The notes under the pieces are model-generated. The model was not told the origin of the DNA, did no database searches, and was given only the letters and a program-made list of their open reading frames with translations. This document shows, in pieces, positions 25,847-34,354 of a stretch of 46,442 nucleotides of DNA. The DNA lies in the NCBI RefSeq assembly GCF_000189395.1, contig NZ_AEPB01000033.1, forward strand, positions 1-46,442, written 5' to 3'. Within the stretch, counting starts at the first letter, position 1; every line of letters begins with the position of its first letter. The position numbers and the translations under genes are program-made. Source of the stretch: Planococcus donghaensis MPA1U2 (GTDB lineage Bacteria; Bacillota; Bacilli; Bacillales_A; Planococcaceae).

Positions 25847-26545
25847 ATGGATGATAATATGAGAGAACTGGAGTTGCTAAATCCTTGGTTTGATAAATTA
25901 CCTTATGACTGGAACAGTTTATCGAATTATGGAACTGAAGTAAGTTGTAAGAAAAACACCATTCTTTTCAACCAAAATGAACCTGGAGAATTTATCTATA
26001 TGGTTCGTTCAGGAAGAGTGCGCTTGTATTTAATATCTTCTAGCGGTGAAGAAAAAGCCTTATCAATTATAGGAGAAAACGGAATACTTGGTGAGTGTTG
26101 CTTAGGCCAAGATTCAATACATTCTACAAACGCTGTCTGCGCATCTGAAGTAAGATTGCAGAAAATATCTAGAAATGATTTTCTCCACTTTATTGCACAA
26201 AAACCCGAATACATTCTACAAACTTTGGATTTAATCACTAAAAAGTATCGCCTTCTTTGCATGCAATCTCTTCACCTCAGCTATATGAAATCTTTACCCC
26301 GAATTTGTGGCTTGCTAATCCAACTTGCATTAAAGTATTCAGTAAAACAAGAAGGAAATAAGCATCAGCTTACAATTCTTTTCACCCAACAAGAAATGGC
26401 CAATTTGTTAGGGACTACTAGAGTGACAGTTGCCAAAAACATGAAATGGCTTGAAGATAACAACTACATTTTTAAAGATAATAAATACTACATAATTAAC
26501 GATATTAAAGAATTAAACGAGCTTAGCAAAGATCAGTTTGACTAA
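25847..26545 (+). CDS. Crp/Fnr-family transcriptional regulator
   Basis: 232 residues: an N-terminal cyclic-nucleotide-type beta-roll (FNQNEPGEFIYMVRSGRVRLYL, GENGILGECCLGQDS), a dimer helix and a C-terminal winged helix (FTQQEMANLLGTTRVTVAKN, then MKWLEDNNYIF). There is no N-terminal cysteine cluster as in Fnr, and the beta-roll lacks the RxS cAMP motif, so the signal is another ligand or redox state. The two half-site pairs TGTAAA-N4-TTTACA at 11125 and 26577 are its likely targets. ATG 25847 follows TTGGAGTGA at eight bases. Confidence 0.88.
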   Translation: MDDNMRELELLNPWFDKLPYDWNSLSNYGTEVSCKKNTILFNQNEPGEFIYMVRSGRVRLYLISSSGEEKALSIIGENGILGECCLGQDSIHSTNAVCASEVRLQKISRNDFLHFIAQKPEYILQTLDLITKKYRLLCMQSLHLSYMKSLPRICGLLIQLALKYSVKQEGNKHQLTILFTQQEMANLLGTTRVTVAKNMKWLEDNNYIFKDNKYYIINDIKELNELSKDQFD

Positions 26546-26576
26546 TTTCATTTTAATAATAAAAATGGTAGATGTA

Positions 26577-26592
26577 TGTAAATTACTTTACA
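26577..26592. promoter_or_regulatory. Second Crp/Fnr-type operator
   Basis: TGTAAATTACTTTACA, an inverted repeat with the same half sites and the same four-base spacer as at 11125; here it extends to an 18-bp dyad with A/T at the ends. It lies 32 bases after the regulator stop codon and just upstream of TATAAT (26601-26606). Confidence 0.6.
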
Positions 26593-26642
26593 TCTAGCCA
26601 TATAATAACGAGATTATTGTTTGAACAAAATAAATTGAAGTG

Positions 26643-26677
26643 ACACTTAGTGCTTACTAGAAGCCTAAGTGTTATTT
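26643..26677 (+). terminator. Terminator downstream of the Crp/Fnr gene
   Basis: ACACTTAG-t-GCTT (26643-26655) pairs with AAGC-CTAAGTGT (26661-26672) with one bulged T, followed by TATTTTTA. Ends the regulator transcript or a short transcript started behind the operator at 26577. Confidence 0.75.
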
Positions 26678-26746
26678 TTATGGTCAAATTGTCGGGGAGA
26701 TGCAGTTTTTTGGTTGAAGAAGAAAACTCAGTAAAAAAAGAAAAAG

Positions 26747-26842
26747 TTCATGTAAAGAAGCAAAAAATTCATGTAAGAGCTGCGAACACCCGGGTTAAAA
26801 AGAAAAAACTTCATGTAAGAATCACATACACCCGGGTTAAAA
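26747..26842. repeat. 42-bp imperfect tandem repeat in an intergenic region
   Basis: TTCATGTAA occurs at 26747, 26768 and 26810, and ACACCCGGGTTAAAA at 26786 and 26828. The steps are 21 and 42 bases, all multiples of three, and the CCCGGG cores stand out in AT-rich DNA. In one + frame the repeat encodes HVRAANTRVK then HVRITYTRVK; in the opposite strand it encodes FNPGV...SYM repeats. The + frame ATG (26680) sits in the terminator T run without a ribosome binding site, so I do not call a gene. Confidence 0.65.
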
Positions 26843-26921
26843 CCACACTCCCCCAAAATACCCAATTCACATTTTATGTTGCTGTTTACAAAAATTTGAT
26901 GTAAAATTACCAGTAATAATT

Positions 26922-26935
26922 TGAAAACGCTTACA
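26922..26935. promoter_or_regulatory. CcpA cre site upstream of the amylopullulanase gene
   Basis: TGAAAACGCTTACA fits the cre consensus TGNAANCGNWNNCA at every conserved position. Predicts glucose repression of the amylopullulanase. Confidence 0.78.
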
Positions 26936-26994
26936 ATTCTGAATTTATTCATCCAGAAGCCATCGCTCATCAAAAGACATAAGCGATTTCGCCC

Positions 26995-27018
26995 TTTTGT
27001 GCAATCGTTTGCACAAAA
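26995..27018. promoter_or_regulatory. LacI-family (MalR-type) operator
   Basis: TTTTGTGCAA (26995-27004) and TTGCACAAAA (27009-27018) are perfect 10-bp arms around TCGT. The centre GCAATCGTTTGC has the CG core typical of LacI/GalR operators such as MalR sites. It lies about 90 bases before the start codon, probably in the leader. Confidence 0.7.
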
Positions 27019-27105
27019 ATCAGAAAGAGATGTCTCACTCATAAAAGGAGGGTGTATTGTCAATCTACAGGCTATTCTAAAGCAAATAGAAAGGGAGATG
27101 ACAGC

Positions 27106-30100
27106 GTGAAGATGAGCAAGAAATGGAAACAGAAATTTTTAATGGTAATGGCATTATTGCTAGTAATGGGTACGTGGACGCCGTTTGTTCAAGTTCAACC
27201 GGTACAGGCGGAAGATTCGACAGCGACGAATGATCGAGAAGTGCGTTTGTCTTATATTCGCGAAGATCAAACATACGGGGATTGGAATATTTGGGCGTGG
27301 AACACAGGAAGAGTTAATGATCAAATCAATTTTGAATCGTATGACGGCGGGGTAGCTGTAGCTCATATTGCGGTAGCGCCAGAAACGAAGGAATTTGGAT
27401 TTGTTTTGCGCAGCACCGAAGATTGGAATACAGCCCAAAAAGAATTTGGAGATCGCTTTATCCAGGTAAATAAAAATGATTCTTTAACAAAAGCTTTTGT
27501 TACAAGTGGAAAAGAACAGATTCGCATTGTACCGGATGGGTCGGCGCCTGTTATCGATAACGGAGACGCCATGTTTTATTACCGAGACAAAGAGCTTTTC
27601 GCAACGGACGCGATGAATACCATTGAAAAAGTGGAATTGCAGTTTGATGGCGAGACGCATGAAATGACGTATGAACCGGAAAATGAGCGGTTTGTGTTTT
27701 TAGCAAATGATATTCCGACGGGTGAACATCCTTATACATACCTCGTGACAAAAGCGGGTGTGACAACGGAAGTTACGGATCCTTACAATACGGTAGACGG
27801 TGTTTCGACGCTTGTATTTAACCAAGCGGATTTGACGGTGAGCGGCACTGTAGCACCCGCAGCCATCGATTCCAATCAAAACGCGGTGTTGTCTGTTGAT
27901 ATTGAAGGGATAACAGAAGACGTTCAACTTTCAAAAATTGTTGCGGATACTTCTCTTTTAGGTGGATCTGCTCAACTAGAAATTGATCCGACCTTAAAAG
28001 AAATTTCGATTGCCGTAGACGATGATATAGCGGCAGGTTTAAAGGCGATTCCGTTAACAGTGACGGATTCTTATGGCAATTTGTATAAAGGAACGGCAGA
28101 AGTAGAAGTGAAAACTCGACAGTCGGTCGGAGAAGGAGATTTTGACTGGGACGAGTCGGTTATTTACTTTATGTTAACGGACCGATTTTTTGATGGGGAT
28201 GCATCTAATAACGACCCTTACGATTTAAATTACGATAAGGAGTCGCGTGGTACGTACCAAGGTGGCGATTTTAAAGGCATTACAAAAAAACTGGATTATT
28301 TAGATGAGCTTGGGGTTAATACAATTTGGATTAGTCCGGTTGTAGAAAACATTAAATACGATGTTCGTTATTACGAAACGTCAGAACCGTATTATGGCTA
28401 TCACGGTTACTGGGCCAATAATTTTGGAGAGTTAAATCCGCATTTTGGCACGATGGAAGAGTTTCATAACCTGATTGACGGGGCACACGACCGCAACATG
28501 AAAATTATGGTCGATGTGGTGGTCAATCACACAGGATACGGCTTAAAAGAAATTGATGGTTCGATCACTAACCCGCCAGCGGGCTATCCATCAGATGCCG
28601 ACCGGGCAAGGTTTAGTGATTTGCTTCGTCAAGGGGCGGACGTAGGTACAGATGAAGTGGTCGGTGAACTAGCGGGACTTCCAGACTTTATCACAGAAGA
28701 TCCAAACGTTCGCAAACAAATTATTGATTGGCAAACCGATTGGATTGAAAAAGCCACGACAGAAAACGGCAATACAATCGATTATTTCCGTGTGGATACG
28801 GTGAAACACGTAGAAGATGCGACGTGGATGCAGTTTAAAAATGCTTTAACGGAAAAAATGCCGGAATTTAAAATGATCGGTGAAGCTTGGGGCGCGAAAG
28901 TGGACAATACGTTAGGCTATCTTGAAACGGGCACGATGGATTCACTATTAGACTTTGGTTTTAAAGAAACAGCTCGTTCATTTGTGAACGGCAGTTTAGA
29001 AGCAGCTAACGCGTCTCTTACTGCACGAAACGCGAAATTGGATAACACGGCAACACTCGGGCAGTTTTTAGGAAGCCATGACGAAGAAGGGTTCCTTCAT
29101 TCACTTGCTGGGGATAAAGGAAAGTTACAAGTCGCAGCGACTCTTCAAGCAACAGCAAAAGGCCAACCTGTGATTTATTACGGAGAAGAGCTTGGCCAAA
29201 CAGGAGCTAATAATTATCCGCAATACGATAATCGTTATGATTTTGCGTGGGATCAAGTGGAAGGCAATGAGGTTTTGGCGCATTACACCAAAATTTTAAA
29301 CTTTAGAGAAGATTATTCGAAAGTGTTTGCGAAAGGTGAACGCACGCTTGTTGGAGGATCTGATAAAGATCAATTCCTCTTGTTTTCTCGTGACTATCAA
29401 GACCAAAAAGTTTACGTTGGTCTAAACGTAGCAGAAGAAAGCAAAGCAGTGACTTTAACCGTGGATTCTGCAGACGCTGTTGTGACCGATGCATATTCGG
29501 GTACGGAATATACAGCAACAGCAGGAAAAGTAAACCTAACACTTCCAGGAAAAGCAGATGGCGGTACGGTGTTATTGACGGTTAATGGAGGCAATATTAC
29601 CGGTGTTGCGAAAGACAACGGTGAAGTAGTGGTTGAACCAGTACCGGAAAACAATATCCGCATTCACTATAAGCGCGAAGACAATGTTTATAAAAACTAC
29701 GGGGCATGGCTATGGAATGATGTTGCGTCTCCTTCTGCAAACTGGCCAGTAGGGGCGACGATGTTTGAAAAAACCGATAGTTACGGAGCTTATATCGACG
29801 TGCCATTAGCTGACGGCGCGAAAAATATCGGCTTTCTTGTAATGGACATTACCGCGGGTGACGCGGGCAAAGACGGTGGAGACAAAGGCTTTACGATTTC
29901 TTCGCCACAAGCAAATGAAATTTGGATTAAGCAAGGTTCAGACAAAGTGTATACGTACGAACCTGTAGATTTGCCAGCAAATACTGTTCGCATTCATTAC
30001 ACGCGTGATGCGGCAGATTACGATGACTTTGGCATATGGAACTGGGGCGATGTCGCGTCTCCTTCAGAAGACTGGCCAACAGGCGCGGTCAATTTTGATG

Positions 30101-32652
30101 GAACAGATCGTTACGGTGCCTATGCTGATATCAAGTTAACTGAAGCTGCAAAAGAAATCGGGTTTTTAGTAGTCAATGAAAAAACGCAAGAAAAAGATGC
30201 AGGCGATAAATCATTCAACTTGTTGGATAAATTCAATCACTTATGGATCAAACAAGGAGACGATACGGTGTACGTTTCTCCTTATGATGAAGTCGCATCA
30301 GGTCTTGGGTCAGCTGAAATTGTTTCAGAAAATACACTGCTTTTAAGGTTTAATAGCACAGATGGCTTAACTTCTGAAAAATTAGTAGCTGGGTTAACGA
30401 TTCAAGATGCGGGCGGCGCAGCTGTTGGAGTAGAAGCGGCAAAAATTACAGGAGACAAAACCGTCGAAGTTACAGCGCAATTTAAATTAGACAAATTGCC
30501 ACTATCCGTTACGTATGCCGGCAGAACGGTGTCAGCTACTACCGGGTGGAGAATGTTGGATAAGACATTTGCTTATGACGGCGATGACCTCGGCGCAACG
30601 TATAAAGAAGGCCACGCGACATTGAAGTTATGGGCGCCAAAAGCAAGCAAAGTCGTCGCGAATTTCTATGATAAAAAAGATGCGACGACGTTACTTGGCA
30701 GTATCGAATTATCACTTGGCGATCAAGGTGTTTGGTCAAGGGACATTGCACCAAGCGAATTAGGTGTGAAAGATTTAAAAGGGTATTACTATCAATACGA
30801 AGTGACAAATGACGGCGTTACGAAAAACGTATTAGATCCGTATGCTAAATCGATGGCGGCGTTTACGGTAAATACAAAAGGTGAAGCAGGTCCAGACGGA
30901 GACAAAGTAGGAAAAGCCGCGATTGTCGATTTGAGCGGGACAGACCCGAAAGGTTTCAGTCATGCATCAATTGACGGCTATGAAAAACGAGAAGATGCCG
31001 TGATTTACGAAGTGCATATTCGTGACTTTACCGCAGATCCTTCTATTGAAAAGAAATTGAAATCGAGATGGGGATCGTACACGGCGTTTATCGACAAATT
31101 GGATTACATTAAATCGCTTGGCGTTACCCATGTTCAATTGCTGCCAGTGATGGCTTGGTATTTTGGCGATGAAACGAAAATGGGTGAAAGAGAACAAAAC
31201 TATTCCGCTCTTGGCAATGAATACAATTGGGGATATGATCCACACAATTACTTCTCGCCAGATGGTGCGTATTCACAAGACGCGACCGATCCTGAATTGC
31301 GCGTCAAAGAACTAAAAGCATTGATCGATGCAATTCATGATGCAGACATGGGTGTGGTGTTGGATGTGGTTTATACGCATACGGCACAAACGAGTTTATT
31401 GAATGACATCGTGCCAGATTATTACGCGTATCAAGACGATAAAGGCAACTTCCTTGGCGGATTTGGCAACAACTTAGCAACAAGCCATACGATGGCTGAA
31501 AAACTAATGGTCGACTCTGTAAAGTATTGGTTTGATGAATACAAAATTGACGGCATGCGATTTGATATGATGGGCGACGCTACGTATCCGTCTATCCAAA
31601 ACGCCTACAATGCAGCAGCTGCCATCAATCCAGATGCGTTATTCATCGGAGAAGGATGGCGAACGTTTGCCGGGCATCTTGCAGACCCAGACCTTGCCGG
31701 AATGGGTGCTGATCAAGATTGGATGGACAAAACAGATGACGTAGGCGTCTTTTCAGACGAAATGCGAAACGAACTGAAATCTGGTTTTGGCTCTGAAGGC
31801 GAACCGCGATTTATCACAGGTGGGGCACGAAACGTAGCTACGATTTTCAATAACATTAAAGGCCAACCATCGAATACGGCCGCTGACGATCCGGGCGACA
31901 TGGTTCAATATATCGCCGCACACGACAATTTACCGCTTTATGACGTGATTGCGCAATCGATTAAAAAAGATCCAGCAATTCCGGAAAACAATCTCGAAAT
32001 TCACAAACGCATTCGCATCGGCAACTCGCTCGTGTTAACGTCTCAAGGAACCGCCTTTATCCATGCTGGCCAAGAATACGGCCGGACAAAGCAATGGTTT
32101 GGCGAGGGCGTCCCTGAGCAAAAATACCACGAATTAAAAGATGAAACGGGCAACTCATTCGGCTACTTTATCCATGATTCGTATGATTCTTCCGATGCCA
32201 TCAATCAGTTTGATTGGCAAAAAGCAACAAACAAAAAAGACTTTGCCGTTAACAACACAACGCGTACCTATACAGAAGGCTTGATCGAGTTAAGAAAATC
32301 GACTGACGCTTTCCGCTTAGGAGAAAAAGAGCTAGTGGACAAAAATGTTTCTCTACTCAATATTCCGGAAATGAAAGATTCCGACTTAGTCATTGCGTAC
32401 GAAAATAAATCCACCGACAACACAGGAAATTACTACGTATTCGTCAATGCGGACAACAAAGCCCGTACGTTTACATTAAGCGACTACGATTTCTCAAACG
32501 GTGAAATTGTCGTAGATAACGACGAAGCAGGAGCCAAAAAAGTCTCGAAACCATCCGGCTTTACGTTATCAAAAGACACGTTGAAAGTTGATCCATTGAC
32601 GACGATTGTCATTAAAGTGGAGGAGAAAAAGAAGAAAAAAGAGAAGCGTTAA
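27106..32652 (+). CDS. Secreted amylopullulanase with two GH13 catalytic domains
   Basis: 1848-residue extracellular starch/pullulan hydrolase. GTG 27106 lies eight bases after AAGGGAG; the signal peptide ends near VQPVQA-E. Order: CBM41-like starch-binding domain (about 30-120), an Ig-like domain, an amylase/neopullulanase GH13 domain (about 345-830) with Asp564, Glu593 and Asp659 in FRVDTVKH, GEAWG and SHDEEG, two tandem CBM41 domains (about 848-1058), then a CBM48 and a type I pullulanase domain with YNWGYDP (Tyr1373) and Asp1487, Glu1516 and Asp1607 as catalytic set. It cuts both alpha-1,4 and alpha-1,6 links, like the Bacillus sp. KSM-1378 enzyme. It ends in a lysine-rich tail with no anchor motif, so it is probably released. 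Monocistronic, with cre and MalR-type sites upstream. Confidence 0.93.
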   Translation: MKMSKKWKQKFLMVMALLLVMGTWTPFVQVQPVQAEDSTATNDREVRLSYIREDQTYGDWNIWAWNTGRVNDQINFESYDGGVAVAHIAVAPETKEFGFVLRSTEDWNTAQKEFGDRFIQVNKNDSLTKAFVTSGKEQIRIVPDGSAPVIDNGDAMFYYRDKELFATDAMNTIEKVELQFDGETHEMTYEPENERFVFLANDIPTGEHPYTYLVTKAGVTTEVTDPYNTVDGVSTLVFNQADLTVSGTVAPAAIDSNQNAVLSVDIEGITEDVQLSKIVADTSLLGGSAQLEIDPTLKEISIAVDDDIAAGLKAIPLTVTDSYGNLYKGTAEVEVKTRQSVGEGDFDWDESVIYFMLTDRFFDGDASNNDPYDLNYDKESRGTYQGGDFKGITKKLDYLDELGVNTIWISPVVENIKYDVRYYETSEPYYGYHGYWANNFGELNPHFGTMEEFHNLIDGAHDRNMKIMVDVVVNHTGYGLKEIDGSITNPPAGYPSDADRARFSDLLRQGADVGTDEVVGELAGLPDFITEDPNVRKQIIDWQTDWIEKATTENGNTIDYFRVDTVKHVEDATWMQFKNALTEKMPEFKMIGEAWGAKVDNTLGYLETGTMDSLLDFGFKETARSFVNGSLEAANASLTARNAKLDNTATLGQFLGSHDEEGFLHSLAGDKGKLQVAATLQATAKGQPVIYYGEELGQTGANNYPQYDNRYDFAWDQVEGNEVLAHYTKILNFREDYSKVFAKGERTLVGGSDKDQFLLFSRDYQDQKVYVGLNVAEESKAVTLTVDSADAVVTDAYSGTEYTATAGKVNLTLPGKADGGTVLLTVNGGNITGVAKDNGEVVVEPVPENNIRIHYKREDNVYKNYGAWLWNDVASPSANWPVGATMFEKTDSYGAYIDVPLADGAKNIGFLVMDITAGDAGKDGGDKGFTISSPQANEIWIKQGSDKVYTYEPVDLPANTVRIHYTRDAADYDDFGIWNWGDVASPSEDWPTGAVNFDGTDRYGAYADIKLTEAAKEIGFLVVNEKTQEKDAGDKSFNLLDKFNHLWIKQGDDTVYVSPYDEVASGLGSAEIVSENTLLLRFNSTDGLTSEKLVAGLTIQDAGGAAVGVEAAKITGDKTVEVTAQFKLDKLPLSVTYAGRTVSATTGWRMLDKTFAYDGDDLGATYKEGHATLKLWAPKASKVVANFYDKKDATTLLGSIELSLGDQGVWSRDIAPSELGVKDLKGYYYQYEVTNDGVTKNVLDPYAKSMAAFTVNTKGEAGPDGDKVGKAAIVDLSGTDPKGFSHASIDGYEKREDAVIYEVHIRDFTADPSIEKKLKSRWGSYTAFIDKLDYIKSLGVTHVQLLPVMAWYFGDETKMGEREQNYSALGNEYNWGYDPHNYFSPDGAYSQDATDPELRVKELKALIDAIHDADMGVVLDVVYTHTAQTSLLNDIVPDYYAYQDDKGNFLGGFGNNLATSHTMAEKLMVDSVKYWFDEYKIDGMRFDMMGDATYPSIQNAYNAAAAINPDALFIGEGWRTFAGHLADPDLAGMGADQDWMDKTDDVGVFSDEMRNELKSGFGSEGEPRFITGGARNVATIFNNIKGQPSNTAADDPGDMVQYIAAHDNLPLYDVIAQSIKKDPAIPENNLEIHKRIRIGNSLVLTSQGTAFIHAGQEYGRTKQWFGEGVPEQKYHELKDETGNSFGYFIHDSYDSSDAINQFDWQKATNKKDFAVNNTTRTYTEGLIELRKSTDAFRLGEKELVDKNVSLLNIPEMKDSDLVIAYENKSTDNTGNYYVFVNADNKARTFTLSDYDFSNGEIVVDNDEAGAKKVSKPSGFTLSKDTLKVDPLTTIVIKVEEKKKKKEKR

Positions 32653-32659
32653 GATGAAT

Positions 32660-32701
32660 CTCTTGCCAATTGGGGACTACCTAATTGGTAAGAGGTTTTT
32701 T
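32660..32701 (+). terminator. Terminator after the amylopullulanase gene
   Basis: CTCTTGCCAATT (32660-32671) pairs with AATTGGTAAGAG (32683-32694) with one G-T pair, followed by seven Ts after a GG. Confidence 0.88.
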
Positions 32702-32815
32702 AACACTTAATAAATGTAGAGTTATTTGGCTAGATTTTCCGCAAAAAAAGAACAGATTCTCACTACCCTTAACCATAAATGTAAGTTAATTAAAACTTTA
32801 TACCTAAAATTTAAA

Positions 32816-32844
32816 TTGACCAAATAGATAGTGGTATGTATAAT
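32816..32844 (+). promoter_or_regulatory. Sigma-A promoter of eutWV
   Basis: TTGACC (32816-32821), a 17-base spacer and a perfect TATAAT (32839-32844). It stands 41 bases before the eutW start, so the signalling genes are expected to be expressed without an activator. Confidence 0.8.
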
Positions 32845-32884
32845 AAATTCAAATAATTCAAACTAAACGGAGTGAAAAATCTTA

Positions 32885-34354
32885 GTGCCTGTCTCGAAAT
32901 TAGAAGACCTATGCGCTTCATATACTGACTTAACAACAGAAGATATTCATGTATTAAAACGAGCAGCTTCTACGTTGCAAATGTACGCTGACCTTTCAGA
33001 ATCTTATATGTTTATCGATTGTAAAATGAAGGACAGTGAAAATGCCATTGTCGTAGCAGAAGCTTTTCCATCATCGAACGGTCAGCTTTATGAAAATTCA
33101 GTGGTTGGAAAAATTGTATTTGAGTCTTTCGAGCCTGGTGTTTTTTACAGCTACCGTAAAGGAAAAAAGTCAGCCATTCGCAAAGCCTTAACACAAGAAG
33201 GTAGATCTGTAGAACAAAGTGTTATGCCCCTCAGCAACGGCGCTGATCAAGTAATTGGGGTCATCATTCAAGAAAAAGAGATTCCTTCTTTGCTGACGAT
33301 GAACAATGATTCACGAAGTTTTTCGTTAAACTCTAAATCATTTGATGAAGTGCTTGGAGAAAACAATCGAGGCTTGCCATTGGTATCAGATTTGCTAATG
33401 GAAATTTTCTTGCTAACAGATGCTGAAAATCGTCTAGTATATGTCAATCCTGTAGGCGTTCAATTTATAGTTGAAATGAGCCAACAAGAAAAGTTTAAAG
33501 ATAAAAATTTACTAGAGTTGCTACCTTTTCTTCAGCCGGTTTATGACCAAGAAGAAGATGTCTTTGTTTTTGAGTTAACGTTAGACAATAAAACTTTAGT
33601 TGTGAAAAAAGTGAGGTTAAGAGAAGCAGGCAAGATAAAAGGCACATTGCTTATCATTCAAGATTTAACCGAACTTCGGATGAAAGAAAAAGAGTTGATG
33701 ATGAAGTCACTCGTGATCCAAGAAATCCACCACCGAGTCAAAAACAATCTTCAAACCATTGCCAGCTTAATCAGGCTACAAATGCGAAAAGGCATCCCAC
33801 CTGAGAGTAAAGTTTACTTTGAAGACACATTAAATCGTGTTTTTAGCATATCAACGGTTTACGAACTGATTTTAGCGAATGAAAACGTTGATGAGGACGA
33901 TGTGGATATTGTTAAGTTGGTAGAAAAAATAGCTTCTACAATGATTATCAATGAACACGACAAAAAAATTCACTTGCGGATTGTAGCAAATGGTAATAAA
34001 ATAATATTCCCTTCCAAGAAAGCGGTTTCAATTTCATTAATAATAAATGAACTGGTTCAAAATTCAGTAAAACATGCTTTTGCTGCAAATGATGAAGGTG
34101 AGATTGTCGTCAGTTTTTCTGCTGATCAAGAATTTTTAGAGCTTCACATTTCCGACAACGGCGTCGGAATGAACAAGCTCGAACCGCCATCAGGGTTAGG
34201 ATTAGAAATCGTGAAAAATTTAGTTCTGCATGATTTGAATGGTAAATTTCAATACTTACCTAAAACCAAAGGGACATTAGCCGCAATTCAGTTTCCAATA
34301 AGTCCGGAGGTAATTGTTGATGATGAAGAAAAGGATTTTAATAGCGGAAGATGA
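32885..34354 (+). CDS. eutW: Ethanolamine two-component sensor kinase EutW
   Basis: 489-residue soluble histidine kinase of the HisKA_2 type. N-terminal sensory region (about 1-150), a PAS-like domain (about 160-265, LTDAENRLVYVNPVGVQFIV), then the H-box EIHHRVKNNLQT (His282/283), the N-box NELVQNSVKHAF and the glycine-rich loops DNGVGMN and GLGLEIVKNLV. No membrane segment, so ethanolamine is sensed in the cytosol. GTG start, with CGGAG 12 bases upstream. It overlaps eutV by 35 bases. In Enterococcus EutW phosphorylates the antiterminator EutV when ethanolamine is present. Confidence 0.9.
   Translation: MPVSKLEDLCASYTDLTTEDIHVLKRAASTLQMYADLSESYMFIDCKMKDSENAIVVAEAFPSSNGQLYENSVVGKIVFESFEPGVFYSYRKGKKSAIRKALTQEGRSVEQSVMPLSNGADQVIGVIIQEKEIPSLLTMNNDSRSFSLNSKSFDEVLGENNRGLPLVSDLLMEIFLLTDAENRLVYVNPVGVQFIVEMSQQEKFKDKNLLELLPFLQPVYDQEEDVFVFELTLDNKTLVVKKVRLREAGKIKGTLLIIQDLTELRMKEKELMMKSLVIQEIHHRVKNNLQTIASLIRLQMRKGIPPESKVYFEDTLNRVFSISTVYELILANENVDEDDVDIVKLVEKIASTMIINEHDKKIHLRIVANGNKIIFPSKKAVSISLIINELVQNSVKHAFAANDEGEIVVSFSADQEFLELHISDNGVGMNKLEPPSGLGLEIVKNLVLHDLNGKFQYLPKTKGTLAAIQFPISPEVIVDDEEKDFNSGR

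Larger units (their letters stand above)
26546..27105 (+). promoter_or_regulatory. 560-base intergenic region with operators, terminator and repeats
   Basis: From left to right: Crp/Fnr-type operator (26577-26592), TATAAT (26601-26606), a terminator hairpin (26643-26677), a 42-bp tandem repeat (26747-26842), a TTTACA-N8-TGTAAA dyad (26885-26904), a cre box (26922-26935) and a LacI-type palindrome (26995-27018). The amylopullulanase promoter must lie between about 26850 and 26990, but I cannot choose its hexamers with confidence. Confidence 0.55.

Noticed and set aside
26747-26842. CRISPR array
   Set aside because: The repeats are 42 bases apart, contiguous, partly degenerate and lack unique spacers; no cas gene is present.
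26680-26904. Small basic repeat protein (HVR-TRVK) as a gene
   Set aside because: The start codon lies in a terminator T run without a ribosome binding site. Reported as a DNA repeat instead.
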